DNA of 64,000 nt from Brevibacterium pigmentatum (GTDB taxonomy: Bacteria > Actinomycetota > Actinomycetes > Actinomycetales > Brevibacteriaceae): positions 1,054,001 through 1,118,000 of the forward strand of contig NZ_CP050153.1 in NCBI RefSeq assembly GCF_011617465.1. The letters are read 5' to 3'. Made by a program: the position numbers and the translations under genes. Shown here piece by piece: positions 56,831 to 64,000 of this stretch; the stretch's first letter is position 1; every line of letters starts with the position of its first letter. The notes beneath the pieces are model-generated. The model did not search any database. It saw nothing but the letters and a program-made list of their open reading frames with translations, and was not told the origin of the DNA.

Positions 56831-56880
56831 AGCGGTCCCGCGACTTGTGGAAACACAGGACGCGGGGCCGCTTTCAGTTT
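56831..56880 (+). terminator. Hairpin terminator after tRNA-Tyr
   Basis: AGCGGTCCCGCG at 56831-56842 pairs with CGCGGGGCCGCT at 56861-56872 (one G-T wobble) and is followed by TTCAGTTT. Confidence 0.8.
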
Positions 56881-56904
56881 CCCTGCACCAAGTGCGTCAG
56901 AAGA

Positions 56905-56986
56905 ATAGGTCGCATTCGGACTCTTGAGCAGAAACATAGGTCAGCATCGGACATTTCCGGCGCCGAAAAGTATCCGATGCTGACCT
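56905..56986. repeat. Inverted and partial direct repeats after tRNA-Tyr
   Basis: AGGTCAGCATCGGA at 56938-56951 has a perfect inverted partner, TCCGATGCTGACCT at 56973-56986. A similar sequence, ATAGGTCGCATTCGGAC, lies in direct orientation at 56905-56921, 31 bp before ATAGGTCAGCATCGGAC. The arrangement looks like the end of a lost mobile element or a multi-site regulatory region. It sits in a 300-bp gap (56821-57120) that holds no other feature. Confidence 0.6.
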
Positions 56987-57120
56987 GAATCTGGGCCGTG
57001 GGCGATTGCGTCGAAGTCCTTGCGGACCGCATGCCGGTGCGCCTACCGTGTGAGGACACGAGACCGCAGCGTTGGGCCGAAACGCCGGGCTTCGGACAAG
57101 ACTGCGGGAGGAGCGAACCG

Positions 57121-57651
57121 ATGAGCGATGACACGGACGACGCGCAGTCGCCTCGGCGTCTGAATTCACTCGAGGACCGAAACGCTGTCGTCGAATCCGC
57201 TCTCGACCGAGCCGTCAAGCGCGGTGATTTCGATGATCTGCCGGGCCTGGGCAAGCCGTTGACCGGGTTGCACAGCTCATCTGATCCTGATTGGTGGATC
57301 AAGCAGAAGATGGATTCCGAAGGCATCAACGGCGTCGCTCCGGCGGCGTTTCAGCTGCGCAAGGAGAACGCCGTCCTCGAAGACACCGTCGACGCCTTCT
57401 CCACCGAGTCCGAGGTCCGCGACTACCTCGCCGGCTTCAATGCCCGGGTGCGGGAGGCCGTGATGGATCTGCGCAACGGCCCGCCCGTGTTCACTCCGCC
57501 CCGCGACGTGGAGAAGGAGATCGTCGCATGGAGGCTGCGGCGGAATTCGCAGAAGAACGACACGGTCACCGAGGCGGAACCGGGGGACCAGCTGGCTGAT
57601 CCGAGGTCGGTGGGTTCGCCTCGGCGATGGTGGCATCGTTTCCGTCGCTGA
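57121..57651 (+). CDS. DUF1992 (DnaJC28-like) protein
   Basis: Cytosolic protein of 176 aa. The central DUF1992 domain shows DRAVKRGDFDDLPGLGKPL, WWIKQKMDSEGI and LPP-like RDVEKEIVAWRLRR, the signature also seen in DnaJ subfamily C member 28. There is no J domain. The function is unknown. The ATG at 57121 follows GGGAGGAG. Its last 86 bp overlap the 3' end of the acyltransferase gene on the other strand. Confidence 0.85.
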   Translation: MSDDTDDAQSPRRLNSLEDRNAVVESALDRAVKRGDFDDLPGLGKPLTGLHSSSDPDWWIKQKMDSEGINGVAPAAFQLRKENAVLEDTVDAFSTESEVRDYLAGFNARVREAVMDLRNGPPVFTPPRDVEKEIVAWRLRRNSQKNDTVTEAEPGDQLADPRSVGSPRRWWHRFRR

Positions 57652-58945
57652 TCCGGGATCGAGCGGTGGCGCTGTCTTGGGTGAGGTTGACCACGATCGT
57701 GGTGCACACCAGGCCGAGGATAGCCAGCGGCAGGTCGAGTCCGTAGCTCGAGATCGCCAGGGATTGGAAGACGAACAGGGCCACGGCGGTGACGGTGACG
57801 GCATCGGAGGGCCACCTCGGGGAGAGGACCGGGCGCGGGCTCTCCCAGCGTTTCGTGGTCGTTGAGATCGCCCATACGACGAGCAGGACGGCGATAACGA
57901 AGACCGGACGGGTCAGCCACCAGGCTCCTGTGCCGGGATCGGGCATCGGCAGCCACAGCAGCTGGATTCCGGTGAGCAGGACGATGGCCGGCACGTGCCA
58001 TAGGTAGACGGACATGAGTCGCCTGCCGAGGAAGAACACGATGGCCTGTGCGAAGCGGCGGTCCATGATCGCTGTCAGCGGTCGGTTGAGCAGGGTCAGC
58101 AGGGCGGCTTGGATGACGGCAAGGACGGCCAGCGGCAGGGTCGGCGGCCATTGGTTCGTGAGCATGGACGCCGAGTATTCGCCGAGGATGACGAGCAGTC
58201 CCAGACAGGCGAATCCGGCGACGATCATGACGAGGTTCCACCAGCGGAGACGGGAGAACCAGCCGTCGCGCAGGCAGAAGCCGATCTGCTGGGCGAAGAG
58301 CCAGACGAAGGCGACGTTGGGCAGACCGAAGAGTTCGTCACCGACCCCATAGCCGTCGGCGGGGATCCGCTCGAGCCCGAGGCCCTGGATGCCGACGACC
58401 AAGCGGACGACATCGACGAAGAAGGCTCCGGCGAAGAGGACGACGAGGGCCAGCCACGGATTGCGTTCATGCCAGCGGATCATCCACGGTGCCAGCGCCT
58501 GGGCGAGGGCGTATGCGGCGAGGAACCACAGCACGGAACCGACAGGGACGGCGATGGCGTCGGCCAATTCGGGATCCACGCCGAGAATCTGGACGAAGGT
58601 GAGAGCAGCAGTGAGGACGATGAAGAGCGGCAGGGCCGGAAGCGCGAGGCGCCGCAGGCGGGTGCGGACGAAGGTCGAAGCCGATTCGCCGCGACGTTGG
58701 GCTGATTCCCAGCCGACCTTGGCCGCGAATCCGCCGACGACGAAGAACATCGGCATGATCTCGGCGATCCAGGTGGCCGGGGCGAACCAGCGCTCGCCCG
58801 AGACCGGGTTGATGATGAAAGGTGAGCCGTCCGGGTTGCGGCCGACCCCGACGAGCAGGAGGTGGACGAACACGACGACGAGCACACAGACGACGCGGGC
58901 GAGGTCGAGGGTGAGGTCACGGTGGCGGGGGATCGAGGTGGTCAC
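57566..58945 (-). CDS. Acyltransferase 3 family membrane protein
   Basis: Integral membrane protein of 459 aa with ten or more helices. The N-terminal RDLTLDLARVVCVLVVVFVHLL holds the helix and His typical of acyltransferase family 3 (OafA-like), and MPMFFVVGGFAAKVG is the second motif. These enzymes O-acylate cell-surface glycans or lipids. The C-terminal 40 residues are polar and overlap the DUF1992 gene on the opposite strand. The acceptor is unknown. Confidence 0.87.
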   Translation of the reverse strand: MTTSIPRHRDLTLDLARVVCVLVVVFVHLLLVGVGRNPDGSPFIINPVSGERWFAPATWIAEIMPMFFVVGGFAAKVGWESAQRRGESASTFVRTRLRRLALPALPLFIVLTAALTFVQILGVDPELADAIAVPVGSVLWFLAAYALAQALAPWMIRWHERNPWLALVVLFAGAFFVDVVRLVVGIQGLGLERIPADGYGVGDELFGLPNVAFVWLFAQQIGFCLRDGWFSRLRWWNLVMIVAGFACLGLLVILGEYSASMLTNQWPPTLPLAVLAVIQAALLTLLNRPLTAIMDRRFAQAIVFFLGRRLMSVYLWHVPAIVLLTGIQLLWLPMPDPGTGAWWLTRPVFVIAVLLVVWAISTTTKRWESPRPVLSPRWPSDAVTVTAVALFVFQSLAISSYGLDLPLAILGLVCTTIVVNLTQDSATARSRISDGNDATIAEANPPTSDQPAGPPVPPR

Positions 58946-59010
58946 AGTGTCTACGGTAGGTGTGTTCGCGCCGTGGCTGGTGGCGACGATGTGTCAGATC
59001 AGTTGCACCG

Positions 59011-60225
59011 CTATGACGTTCGCGTCGCCTTCGCCAGTCGTTCGATCGCGAGGTGAGCAAGAAGCGCCGCCTGATCGCCGAGCACCGAATCGTCGAAGAT
59101 GACGAAGGGGGAGTGGTTGTTGCCCTGGCGCTCTGCTGGAACGTCCGTGCGCTCGGCGCCGAACATGAGATACGTGCCCGGCACCGCGGCTAAGCCGAAG
59201 GAGAAGTCCTCACTCGGCATGATCGGCTGTTCGAGGAGCTTCACCCGATCCTCGCCGAGGAGGACGCGGAGTTCTTCCATGGCCCATGCGGTTTCGTCAT
59301 CGTCGTTGACCGTGACCGGGTACTGGGCATCGAAGTCCACTTCGGCGCTGCATCCATGGGCGGCGGCGATGCCGTCGGCGAGCTGCTTCGAGCGGGTGCG
59401 GACGATGTCGAGTGATGCGTCCGACAGCGTGCGCACAGTCGCACCCAAGGTCGCCGAGGCGGGGATGACGTTGATCGCGTCCGAGGCGCTCAACTGGGTC
59501 ACGGACAGCGCGATGGGGTCGAAGACGTCGATGCGGCGGCTGACCATATTCTGCAGGGCAGTGACGAGTTCGGCCAGCACCGGCACCGGATCGACGGCGG
59601 TCTGCGGTTGGGACCCGTGACCGCCGCGTCGGTGGATCGTCACCCGCAGTGTGTTCGAACCCGCTTGGAGGGTGCCCGGCCGGGTGGCGACCACGCCGCG
59701 CGGACCCGGGAGCACATGCGCCCCGAATGCAGCGATCACCCGCGTCCCGGCTGCGTCGAGCACGCCTTCGTCGATCATCACCGACGCCCCGTTCCAGCCC
59801 TCTTCCCCGGGCTGGAACATGAAGACGATGTCCCCGGCAAGTCGGTCGCGTCGGGCGTGAAGGAGCCGTGCGGCTCCGACGAGTCCGGCTGTGTGCAGGT
59901 CGTGGCCGCAGGCGTGCATGTATCCGTTCGTCGAGGCGAAGGGCTCATCCGTCTCCTCTGTCACGGGAAGGGCGTCCATGTCTCCGCGCAGCAGCACCGC
60001 TGGAGCGTCGGCCGGCCTGTTCGGATGCGTTCCGCGCAGAACGGCGATCACCGAGGTGGTGTCCTCACCCGTGGTCAGCTCGAGGTCGAGGCCGGACAGG
60101 GCGGCCAGAACCGCCGCCTGCGTGCGGGGCAGGTCGAGACCGATCTCCGGGTCCGCATGGAGGGAACGCCGCAGGTCCTGGAGCTCAGGGAGCAGGGTCT
60201 GTCCTTGTGCGATGAGATCGTGCAT
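59011..60225 (-). CDS. M20 family amidohydrolase
   Basis: Metal-dependent hydrolase of 404 aa in the M20D (hippurate/IAA-amino-acid hydrolase) group. Metal-site motifs are HACGHDLHTAGL and FQPGEEGWNGA, and the dimerisation domain has HRRGGHGSQPQTAVDP. MPSEDFSFGL near the end carries the last ligand. It hydrolyses N-acylated amino acids or related amides. The ATG at 60225 follows AAAGGA. It lies 72 bp downstream of a transporter-like gene on the same strand, which may import its substrate. Confidence 0.9.
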   Translation of the reverse strand: MHDLIAQGQTLLPELQDLRRSLHADPEIGLDLPRTQAAVLAALSGLDLELTTGEDTTSVIAVLRGTHPNRPADAPAVLLRGDMDALPVTEETDEPFASTNGYMHACGHDLHTAGLVGAARLLHARRDRLAGDIVFMFQPGEEGWNGASVMIDEGVLDAAGTRVIAAFGAHVLPGPRGVVATRPGTLQAGSNTLRVTIHRRGGHGSQPQTAVDPVPVLAELVTALQNMVSRRIDVFDPIALSVTQLSASDAINVIPASATLGATVRTLSDASLDIVRTRSKQLADGIAAAHGCSAEVDFDAQYPVTVNDDDETAWAMEELRVLLGEDRVKLLEQPIMPSEDFSFGLAAVPGTYLMFGAERTDVPAERQGNNHSPFVIFDDSVLGDQAALLAHLAIERLAKATRTS

Positions 60226-60297
60226 GGGGTCCTTTCGTATGAGAGCTCGGGGTGCGCCGAGAGCCTCGAACTGACGGGGATTGGAGCCGGTCAAAGA

Positions 60298-61470
60298 TCA
60301 GAGCATGCTGACGAGGACACTGGCGATGACGACAGACCCGGCGCTGACCGAGGTGAATCCGCCGACGAGCATCGGCGGCAGCATGACATTGAGCAGTGCT
60401 TCCTTTTCGTCGTCGTCACGGGCGATGGAACGTGCTACTTCGTTGGTGAGCAGATAGTCGGCAGGGAAGCCGTACATCGCCGTCAGAGCCACTGACACTC
60501 CCAGTCCGGACTTCCACCGCAGCAGCTTGGTGGCGACGAATCCGCCGAGGACGATGCCCGAGCCGCCGACGATGAGGATCGTGATGGTGGGGACGAATGC
60601 GTTGATGACGTCCTGCACCGAGGCGGTCACCAGCGGGGCCATGACGATGGCGATGACGCCGGCCATGGCGATGCCGAATGAGTTCGACCGTTCCATGGCC
60701 TTATCGGGGGACAATCCCACCGCAGTGGCGAGAATGCCGAGGATCAGGGCGAGGATCGACGACGGAATATGGGTGGGTACCGCCAGAAGTGTCGCTGCCG
60801 ATCCGCCGACGAGAATGAGGAAGAGCATGAACAGCTGATTGTCGACGAGGAAGTCGGGAAGGTTGACGAGTTTCTTCTTCTTGGCTGCCTCCTCTTCCTC
60901 TTCGTTGTGGGCGCGAGCGAGTTCCTGAAGTTCTCCGCTGTCGCGCAGCTTCTTTGCATAGCGACGCAGAAAGTAGTTCGTCAACGGCATCGAGGGCAGT
61001 GACTGGAGCATCAGAACAAGCGCGGGAAGAACGATGATCGACGAGGCGGCACCGTGCGCCGTCAGCCCTTCCGTCGTCAAGCTGGTGGCGACGATGCCGC
61101 CGGCCAAGGGCCCGGAACCGGCCACGAAGGTTTCGAAACCGAAGAGCGGGGCCACGACAGCCAGGATGAGCAGCACCGCCACGAGCATGCCCGAGACTGC
61201 GATGATGACCGAACGCCATTGTTTGAGCATCACGCGCAGGGGGATGAGTGACCCCATATGGAAGAGCAGCGGCGCGACGAGGAACGAGTAGGCCTGAAGC
61301 AGCAGGGAGTCATCGATGACGGTTTCTGGGACTACGCCGATCTTGGCGAAGATGAAGATCCCGAGCATCGCAACCAGAAGGCTGGGGACACGCGCCTTCG
61401 ACCAGATCGAGACCAGCTCACCGAGCGCGATGAAGGCGAGGACGATAGCGGCAGCGTAGATAGCTTCCAT
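60298..61470 (-). CDS. Polytopic membrane protein, transporter-like
   Basis: Protein of 390 aa with about ten helices, split by a charged cytosolic loop (residues about 185-215, with EEEEEAAKKKKL). Gly-rich segments GGIVATSLTTEG and GGSGIVLGGFVATK suggest a two-fold repeat. It may belong to DUF3100 or a glutamate-symporter-like fold, but I am not sure of the family. Pairing with an M20 amidohydrolase suggests uptake of an acylated amino acid or dipeptide. The ATG at 61470 follows GAAGGG. Confidence 0.7.
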   Translation of the reverse strand: MEAIYAAAIVLAFIALGELVSIWSKARVPSLLVAMLGIFIFAKIGVVPETVIDDSLLLQAYSFLVAPLLFHMGSLIPLRVMLKQWRSVIIAVSGMLVAVLLILAVVAPLFGFETFVAGSGPLAGGIVATSLTTEGLTAHGAASSIIVLPALVLMLQSLPSMPLTNYFLRRYAKKLRDSGELQELARAHNEEEEEAAKKKKLVNLPDFLVDNQLFMLFLILVGGSAATLLAVPTHIPSSILALILGILATAVGLSPDKAMERSNSFGIAMAGVIAIVMAPLVTASVQDVINAFVPTITILIVGGSGIVLGGFVATKLLRWKSGLGVSVALTAMYGFPADYLLTNEVARSIARDDDEKEALLNVMLPPMLVGGFTSVSAGSVVIASVLVSML

Positions 61471-61619
61471 GGTGTGCCCTTCGAGTTGGGAGTGTGATGC
61501 TTCCCACAACCTATCCGTTCAGAATCGGTCTGTGGGGGATTCGACCGGAGTTTCCGATAGTTGGGACTTCTGACGTCGTGCAGGCAGTGGAATGAGGGCC
61601 CAGGGCATAGGCTGAAGCC

Positions 61620-62420
61620 ATGAGTTTTCTGCAGTTCCTCCACGATCGGGGCATCGTCGAGCGCCCTGGATCCGGAAGTCGCCCACTGGTGATCGCGCAC
61701 CGCGGCTATTCGGCTGTTGTGCCCGAGAACAGCCTCGCCGCGGTCGACGCGGCGCGTGCTCTGGGGGTCGACTTCATCGAGGTCGACACCTCGACCAGCG
61801 CCGACGGTGTTCCCGTGATCCTCCACGATCCGGATCTGGACCGAACCACGAATCGCAGAGGTCCCGTCGTCAATCTCACCGCCGAAGAGCTGTCGTTCGT
61901 CGACGCCGGTTCGTGGATGGGCCCCGGATTCAACGGAGTGCGCATCCCGACCCTGTCGGCCGTGATGAGGGATATTCAGCACCGAGGCGGGGAACTCCTC
62001 CTTGAGCTCAAAGGGGAGTGGTCATCGGGTGCGGTGGCGAGGATCTCCGAACTGGTGGTCGAAACCGGGATTGCCGACCGGATGATCGTCCAGTCGTTCA
62101 ACATCGGGACGCTGGAGACCTGTCGGGACTTGCTGCCGATGGTCGCTCGCTTCCTTCTGCGCATGGTTCCCAAGCCCGAGGACATCGAGGTCGCTCGCGA
62201 ACTCGGGGCGGTGGCGATCAATCCTTCGTACAAGGGATTCTCGATGCGCAAATCGGTCGTCACAGAGATCATGGACAACGACCTCGGCGTTTTCGTCTGG
62301 ACTGCCGATGAGATGAACGAATGGCGGGAACTCCTCGGTGCCGAGGTCGATGGGATCATCACGAACCATCCGGGTCGACTGCAGGGATTCCTGGCCGGGC
62401 GATTCGACCCGGTGAAATAG
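61620..62420 (+). CDS. Glycerophosphodiester phosphodiesterase
   Basis: GDPD-family TIM-barrel enzyme of 266 aa that splits glycerophosphodiesters to glycerol-3-phosphate and an alcohol. IAHRGYSAVVPENSLAAV holds the catalytic His-Arg pair, followed by FIEVDTSTSADGVPVILHDPDLDRTTN with the Glu, Asp and second His. ELLLELKGEW and VQSFNIGTLE complete the site. There is no signal peptide, so it is cytosolic. Its product feeds GlpD encoded earlier in the window. Confidence 0.94.
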   Translation: MSFLQFLHDRGIVERPGSGSRPLVIAHRGYSAVVPENSLAAVDAARALGVDFIEVDTSTSADGVPVILHDPDLDRTTNRRGPVVNLTAEELSFVDAGSWMGPGFNGVRIPTLSAVMRDIQHRGGELLLELKGEWSSGAVARISELVVETGIADRMIVQSFNIGTLETCRDLLPMVARFLLRMVPKPEDIEVARELGAVAINPSYKGFSMRKSVVTEIMDNDLGVFVWTADEMNEWRELLGAEVDGIITNHPGRLQGFLAGRFDPVK

Positions 62421-62514
62421 ATGCTTTCGCTAATGGCACCGATGCGGGGTAGGGATCGGTGGGCGTTTTCGTCTCCGATTCCAGGGCGTGTGAGTGACGT
62501 CACTGAAGTCCGAT

Positions 62515-62544
62515 TTGCCCAGAGCGAGCGAACCCGTGTAAATT
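62515..62544 (+). promoter_or_regulatory. Promoter of tRNA-Thr/tRNA-Met pair
   Basis: TTGCCC at 62515-62520 and TAAATT at 62539-62544 are separated by 18 bp and lie 10 bp before tRNA-Thr. A 12-bp perfect palindrome, AGTGACGTCACT, lies just upstream at 62493-62504. Confidence 0.55.
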
Positions 62545-62554
62545 CTTACCTGTT

Positions 62555-62627
62555 GCCCCGATAGCTCAGTCGGCAGAGCATCTCCATGGTAAGGAGAAGG
62601 TCAAGGGTTCGATTCCCTTTCGGGGCT
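62555..62627 (+). tRNA. tRNA-Thr (anticodon GGT)
   Basis: A 73-nt cloverleaf. The acceptor stem GCCCCGA pairs with TCGGGGC, the anticodon stem TCTCC/GGAGA has loop ATGGTAA, and the T arm is AAGGG-TTCGATT-CCCTT. The discriminator is T and CCA is not encoded. tRNA-Met follows after 27 bp, probably in one transcript. Confidence 0.96.
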
Positions 62628-62654
62628 CTCGTGCCGCCTAGAATGCGGTGCTGG

Positions 62655-62728
62655 GGCGGGGTAGCTCAGCTGGTTAGAGCGCACGACTCATAATCGTGAG
62701 GTCGGGGGATCGAGTCCCCCTCCCGCTA
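62655..62728 (+). tRNA. tRNA-Met (anticodon CAT, elongator type)
   Basis: A 74-nt cloverleaf. GGCGGGG pairs with TCCCGCT using two G-U pairs, the anticodon stem ACGAC/ATCGT region holds CAT, and the T arm is GGGGG-ATCGAGT-CCCCC. The D loop and the paired first position argue against an initiator tRNA. An integrase remnant lies 75 bp downstream, so the 3' end of this tRNA is a candidate attachment site. Confidence 0.93.
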
Positions 62729-62734
62729 CCGATA

Positions 62735-62776
62735 AGCCCCTCACCAGGGATTGAGTCCCGGTGAGGGGCTATTTTT
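62735..62776 (+). terminator. Intrinsic terminator after tRNA-Met
   Basis: AGCCCCTCACC at 62735-62745 pairs perfectly with GGTGAGGGGCT at 62760-62770 and is followed by ATTTTT. Confidence 0.9.
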
Positions 62777-62802
62777 CTGCCCGATTCCCGACATCTATGC
62801 GG

Positions 62803-63476
62803 TTACGATGCGCTTTGAAACCATTCGTCGAGCACCCCAACCACGCCCTGCGGCCCAATATTGAGCTTCTGCACATAGTGCTTCGCAGTCACTCCCACCT
62901 CCGAATGCCCGAGCTGCTGAGACGCATTGTCGAGGCCGTCCGAACTGTATATCGTCGTCGCGACGGTCTTGCGGATCGTCTTCGGCGTCACCCAATCTAG
63001 TTCCGCGATTTTCCGCACTTGCCGGAAGTGAACACGGTACGCCGACGGGTTCCGCCACGTCCCCACCTCGTACGCGAACACTGCCTCCGATTCGGGAAGG
63101 AACTCGCGCTCCGCGGCCTTCCTCCGCAACGCCTCCGCCGCAATCGACGGGAGGTAGAGGGTCCGTTTCGAGGTCTCCGACTTCGGCGCCGGTTTCCAAA
63201 CCACGCCTTGGCCATTCGCCTGTGTTACGGTGCCCATGACTGACACTGTCGGCACTTCCGCGTCGAGGTCGATGTCCTGCCATCGAATGCCGAGCAGTTC
63301 GCCGGTGCGAACGCCGGTGCCGAGCATGACGTCGATACTGTCGAGGATGTCGCGCCGGTACGGCCTGAATGACTTATGTGGGGTCGCCTCCCACTGTCGG
63401 GCCGCATTGCGCAGCGCTACCACCTCAGCTTGAGTCATGGCTCGCACCTGCCCCGCCTTCGGCTTAATTGGGGAGA
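62803..63476 (-). pseudogene. Tyrosine recombinase (phage-type integrase), 5'-truncated
   Basis: Only the catalytic domain of about 215-225 residues remains. GVRTGELLGIRW carries the first Arg and SETSKRTLYLPS the Lys. PKTIRKTVAT carries the second Arg (with Lys in place of the usual His), and LGHSEVGVTAKHYV holds the last His and the nucleophile Tyr. Full-length relatives have 370-420 residues with an N-terminal DNA-binding part. The frame continues upstream without a stop to the inferred end of the IS3 element at 63477, which seems to have cut the gene. It lies beside tRNA-Met, as integrases of integrated elements usually do. Confidence 0.85.
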
Positions 63477-64000
63477 TGTCAAGCCCCGGGTTTCGTAGAG
63501 GCTCCTATTCTTGGTTTCCTAAGCAGCCGCGGGTTCTGTCCCGGACTGGTTGATCCATTCGGAATGGACCTCGACGGGCGGTCGGTAGTTAATCGCTGAA
63601 TGCAACCTGGACTGGTTGTACCAAGCCACCCACTTCGACGTCTCCGCCATCACCTCGATCAACCCCGACCACCCCTTCCGGTCGATGAGTTCGGCCTTGT
63701 AGACCGAGTTCAGCGCCTCGGCCATGGCGTTGTCGTACGAATCCCACGCGACCCCACCGACGCCACGACCTCGGATTCCGCCAGGGTCTCGCCATAGCGA
63801 ATCGATCGGAATTGCACTCCGCGATCCGAGTGGTGCACCAGCCCGGAAACGTCTTCACCGGCCCGATATTTCGCAGCGAGAGCCATCGTCAGAGCGTCCC
63901 TGGCCAGGGACTCCCGCATGTGGTTCGTCACCTGCCAGCCGACGATTTCCCTGTGGAAGACACCGAGGATGAACGTCGTGTATACCCACCCAGCTTGCGT
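63477..64000 (-). mobile_element. IS3-family insertion sequence, partial (runs off window)
   Basis: The element's right end is inferred at 63477, where TGTCAAGCCCCGGGTTTCG begins, in keeping with the TG...CA termini of IS3-family elements. The transposase stop lies 42 bp inside. The other end is beyond the window, so no target duplication can be checked. It interrupts the integrase reading frame. Confidence 0.7.
63519..64000 (-). pseudogene. IS3-family transposase ORFB, frameshifted and incomplete
   Basis: From the window edge the frame reads GWVYTTFILGVFHREIVGWQ, then LVHHSDRGVQF with the second catalytic Asp. Near 63743-63745 one G is missing: the frame leaves at SVGSRG and resumes as DSYDNAMAEALNSVYKAELI, which holds the catalytic Glu, ending with WYNQSRLHSAINYRPPVEV. 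The break separates Asp from Glu, so the copy is inactive unless the base is a sequencing error. The programmed frameshift of IS3 elements lies between orfA and orfB, not here. The first Asp and orfA are outside the window. Confidence 0.85.

Noticed and set aside
1..64000. CRISPR array or prophage
   Set aside because: No regularly spaced short repeats and no phage structural genes were seen. The only phage-like gene is the truncated integrase near the right end.

Overview
The window is a gene-dense, high-GC chromosomal segment of an actinomycete. The evidence is GC-ending codons, frequent GTG and TTG starts, 1-8 bp gene overlaps, a 32-residue bS22-type ribosomal protein, a rex-hem cluster ordered as in Streptomyces, a RamA-like regulator beside an acetate symporter, cytochrome c maturation system II and a full menaquinone pathway. 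Brevibacterium or a close relative in Micrococcales is my best guess, but that is an inference from family resemblance. Almost all of the window looks like core chromosome. Two short stretches look accessory: about 14.96-17.8 kb and 62.7-64.0 kb.

Layout. 0.1-5.5 kb: propionate catabolism by the 2-methylcitrate cycle (prpD-prpB-prpC), an enoyl-CoA hydratase-like gene and a Ppx/GppA phosphatase. 5.7-9.9 kb: glycerol uptake and oxidation (glpD, glpF, glpK), closed by a long palindromic repeat. 10-12 kb: a sugar-phosphate-isomerase-like TIM barrel and proC. 12-15 kb: a RamA-like LuxR regulator divergent from DUF485-actP (acetate uptake). 15-17.8 kb: two poorly characterised genes and a tRNA-Gly among three copies of a 59-68 bp direct repeat. 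17.8-21.1 kb: ktrB-ktrA potassium uptake and an AcuC-like deacetylase. 21.2-30.1 kb: bS22, glutaredoxin, rex and haem synthesis genes (a fused hemA-hemC, a frameshifted SUMT-hemD, hemB, a MarR regulator, hemL). 30.1-34.3 kb: cytochrome c maturation (TlpA-like thioredoxin, CcdA, ResB, CcsB). 35.5-48.9 kb: menaquinone synthesis (menA, menE, menB, menC, menD, menF, menG, a MenJ-like reductase and a polyprenyl diphosphate synthase), with a lipoprotein and an esterase inside the cluster. 49-55 kb: a permease, a GntR-ABC transporter operon with a clear operator, RarD and an FprA-type ferredoxin reductase. 55-62.4 kb: a RelA/SpoT-type synthetase, YajQ, tRNA-Tyr, a DUF1992 protein overlapping an acyltransferase on the other strand, an M20 amidohydrolase with a membrane partner, and a glycerophosphodiesterase. 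62.5-64 kb: tRNA-Thr, tRNA-Met and a tyrosine integrase remnant cut by a partial IS3-family element.

How it fits together. Haem, cytochrome c and menaquinone genes lie next to each other with redox-sensing Rex at the head, so about 27 kb forms a respiratory-chain biogenesis region. The propionate, acetate and glycerol genes are the carbon inputs that feed that respiration.

Most notable observations: (1) a single reading frame joining glutamyl-tRNA reductase to hydroxymethylbilane synthase; (2) a one-base frameshift in the next gene, an apparently essential uroporphyrinogen-III synthase; (3) two near-identical 58-64 nt palindromes 42 kb apart with a compensatory base-pair change, one supplying the glpK stop codon; (4) a 59-68 bp direct repeat that follows three successive protein genes; (5) strong over-representation of the 11-mer CGCCGAGGCGG. 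I found no CRISPR array, prophage or convincing defence system.
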